The notes below the pieces were generated by a model. The model did no database searches, was not told the DNA's origin, and was given only the letters and a program-made list of their open reading frames with translations. Shown one piece after another: positions 6,843-7,232 of a stretch of 7,232 nucleotides of DNA. The translations under genes and the position numbers were made by a program. The stretch is from an uncultured Bacteroidales bacterium (GTDB taxonomy: Bacteria; Bacteroidota; Bacteroidia; Bacteroidales; Muribaculaceae), in contig CAMWUH010000106.1 in assembly GCA_947177325.1 (NCBI GenBank), positions 1 to 7,232 on the forward strand. Direction: 5' to 3'. Within the stretch, counting starts at the first letter, position 1, and each line of letters starts with the position of its first letter.

Positions 6843-7024
6843 ACAAATACTTTTGGAGCTACCTTAATAAAAGAGTAAAAAAACGCAAAAGAATGTAATC
6901 GTCTGAAGATATTTGCGCGTACTTTCAAATTTTGTTTGGCTTTCCTGAGTTCTTATAGACGCGGAATGAGATTGAGGTTATGAACATACCAATATTCTGT
7001 TATCCGGTTACCTACCTCTTACAG

Positions 7025-7061
7025 AAATTTCAACGGGTGATACATAAATCTGTTGAAATTT
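7025..7061. repeat. Inverted repeat with TGAAATTT core, first copy
   Basis: AAATTTCAAC at 7025-7034 and GTTGAAATTT at 7052-7061 form a perfect 10-base inverted repeat with a 17-base loop. The arms share the TGAAATTT core with the next hairpin downstream. Confidence 0.55.
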
Positions 7062-7079
7062 ATGCCCTATGAATTAATA

Positions 7080-7112
7080 ATGAAAATTTCACCATTAAGG
7101 TGAAATTTTCAT
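7080..7112. repeat. Perfect 14-base hairpin with TGAAATTT core, second copy
   Basis: ATGAAAATTTCACC at 7080-7093 and GGTGAAATTTTCAT at 7099-7112 are perfect reverse complements around the 5-base loop ATTAA. No T-run follows on either strand, so it is not a standard intrinsic terminator. It may be an operator, an RNA-processing or stability element, or a back-up terminator behind the adjacent tRNA terminator. Confidence 0.6.
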
Positions 7113-7134
7113 AACTACCTGCATTTCAGTTAAT

Positions 7135-7172
7135 AAAAAAGCCCATTCAACTTAATGTTGAATAGGCTTTTT
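7135..7172 (-). terminator. Intrinsic terminator of the tRNA-Gln transcript
   Basis: Stem arms at 7141-7151 and 7157-7167 (11 bases each) enclose the loop TTAAT, flanked by A6 at 7135-7140 and T5 at 7168-7172. On the minus strand the only non-Watson-Crick pair is U-G, which is tolerated in RNA, and the hairpin is followed by six T residues. On the plus strand the same position is a C-A mismatch. It starts 10 bases after the tRNA 3' end and so ends its transcript; weak action on the plus strand is possible. Confidence 0.85.
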
Positions 7173-7181
7173 AGGTATTTG

Positions 7182-7232
7182 TTGCCTTGGAAGGATTCGA
7201 ACCCTCACAGGCGGAACCAGAATCCGACGTGC
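7182..7232 (-). tRNA. tRNA-Gln (anticodon CTG), 3' part
   Basis: The window holds the tRNA from about position 22 to the discriminator base; the 5' part lies beyond 7232. The T arm is GAGGG-TTCGAAT-CCTTC (7206-7190). The anticodon loop TTCTGGT (7222-7216) has U33 and anticodon CTG (7220-7218), reading CAG glutamine codons. The variable region is four bases (CTGT). The 3' acceptor strand is CAAGGCA with discriminator A at 7182, and the following bases are CAA, so CCA is not encoded, as usual in Bacteroidota. The anticodon stem has four good pairs, with T27-C43 (7227 and 7211) unpaired. The TGCCTTG partner strand of the acceptor stem cannot be seen here. Confidence 0.9.

Larger units (their letters stand above)
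6781..7134. other. Intergenic region without a gene
   Basis: About 350 bases between prfC and the tRNA terminator. I see no open frame with a credible start and protein-like composition on either strand. The half next to prfC is AT-rich and should hold the prfC promoter. The half next to the tRNA holds two inverted repeats listed separately. A small RNA cannot be excluded, but no recognisable family is visible. Confidence 0.6.

Noticed and set aside
6554..6898. Plus-strand open frame of 114 codons opposite the prfC start
   Set aside because: Most of it is antisense to the highly conserved GTPase domain of prfC, and its predicted protein has no domain-like features.
7025..7112. CRISPR array
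   Set aside because: The repeated core is only 8 bases, alternates in orientation, and no cas gene is present.
7182..7232. tRNA as an integration site of a mobile element
   Set aside because: No direct repeat of the tRNA 3' end, integrase or foreign-looking gene is present in the window.

Overview
The window looks like ordinary chromosomal DNA from a member of the Bacteroidota, probably order Bacteroidales. The evidence is the gene order yajC - YbbR-domain gene - coaE, protein sequences of Bacteroidota type, start codons without clear Shine-Dalgarno sequences, a TAnnTTTG-type promoter candidate, and a tRNA without an encoded CCA end. Genus or species cannot be assigned from this sequence alone. 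No mobile element, CRISPR array or phage gene is visible, and I found no credible new multi-gene system. The less explained parts are small: a conserved-looking 110-residue protein of unknown function and an intergenic region rich in inverted repeats.

Plus strand, 1-1958: the C-terminal end of yajC (Sec translocon accessory subunit), then a 141-base gap with two inverted repeats, then a single-pass membrane protein of the YbbR type, then coaE (dephospho-CoA kinase, last step of coenzyme A synthesis) only 7 bases further on. The YbbR gene and coaE look co-transcribed. yajC may be separated from them by an attenuator-like hairpin.

Minus strand, 1961-3311: an acyltransferase of the PlsC type followed by an omega-amidase-type nitrilase. 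The two reading frames overlap by 11 bases. The nitrilase meets coaE tail to tail with only 2 bases between the stop codons.

Minus strand, 3347-6780: prfC (peptide chain release factor 3), lysC (aspartate kinase) and the 110-residue unknown protein, with gaps of 37 and 25 bases, ending in a clear intrinsic terminator at 3347-3401. This reads as one transcription unit. Its promoter should lie in the 6781-6900 region, where a -7-like element is visible.

6781-7232: about 350 bases without a gene, containing two inverted repeats built on a shared TGAAATTT core, then a strong hairpin terminator, then the 3' part of a tRNA-Gln (anticodon CTG) on the minus strand that runs off the window edge. The genes serve separate housekeeping roles (secretion, envelope, CoA, metabolite repair, lipid, amino acid and translation), and nothing in the sequence ties them into one pathway.
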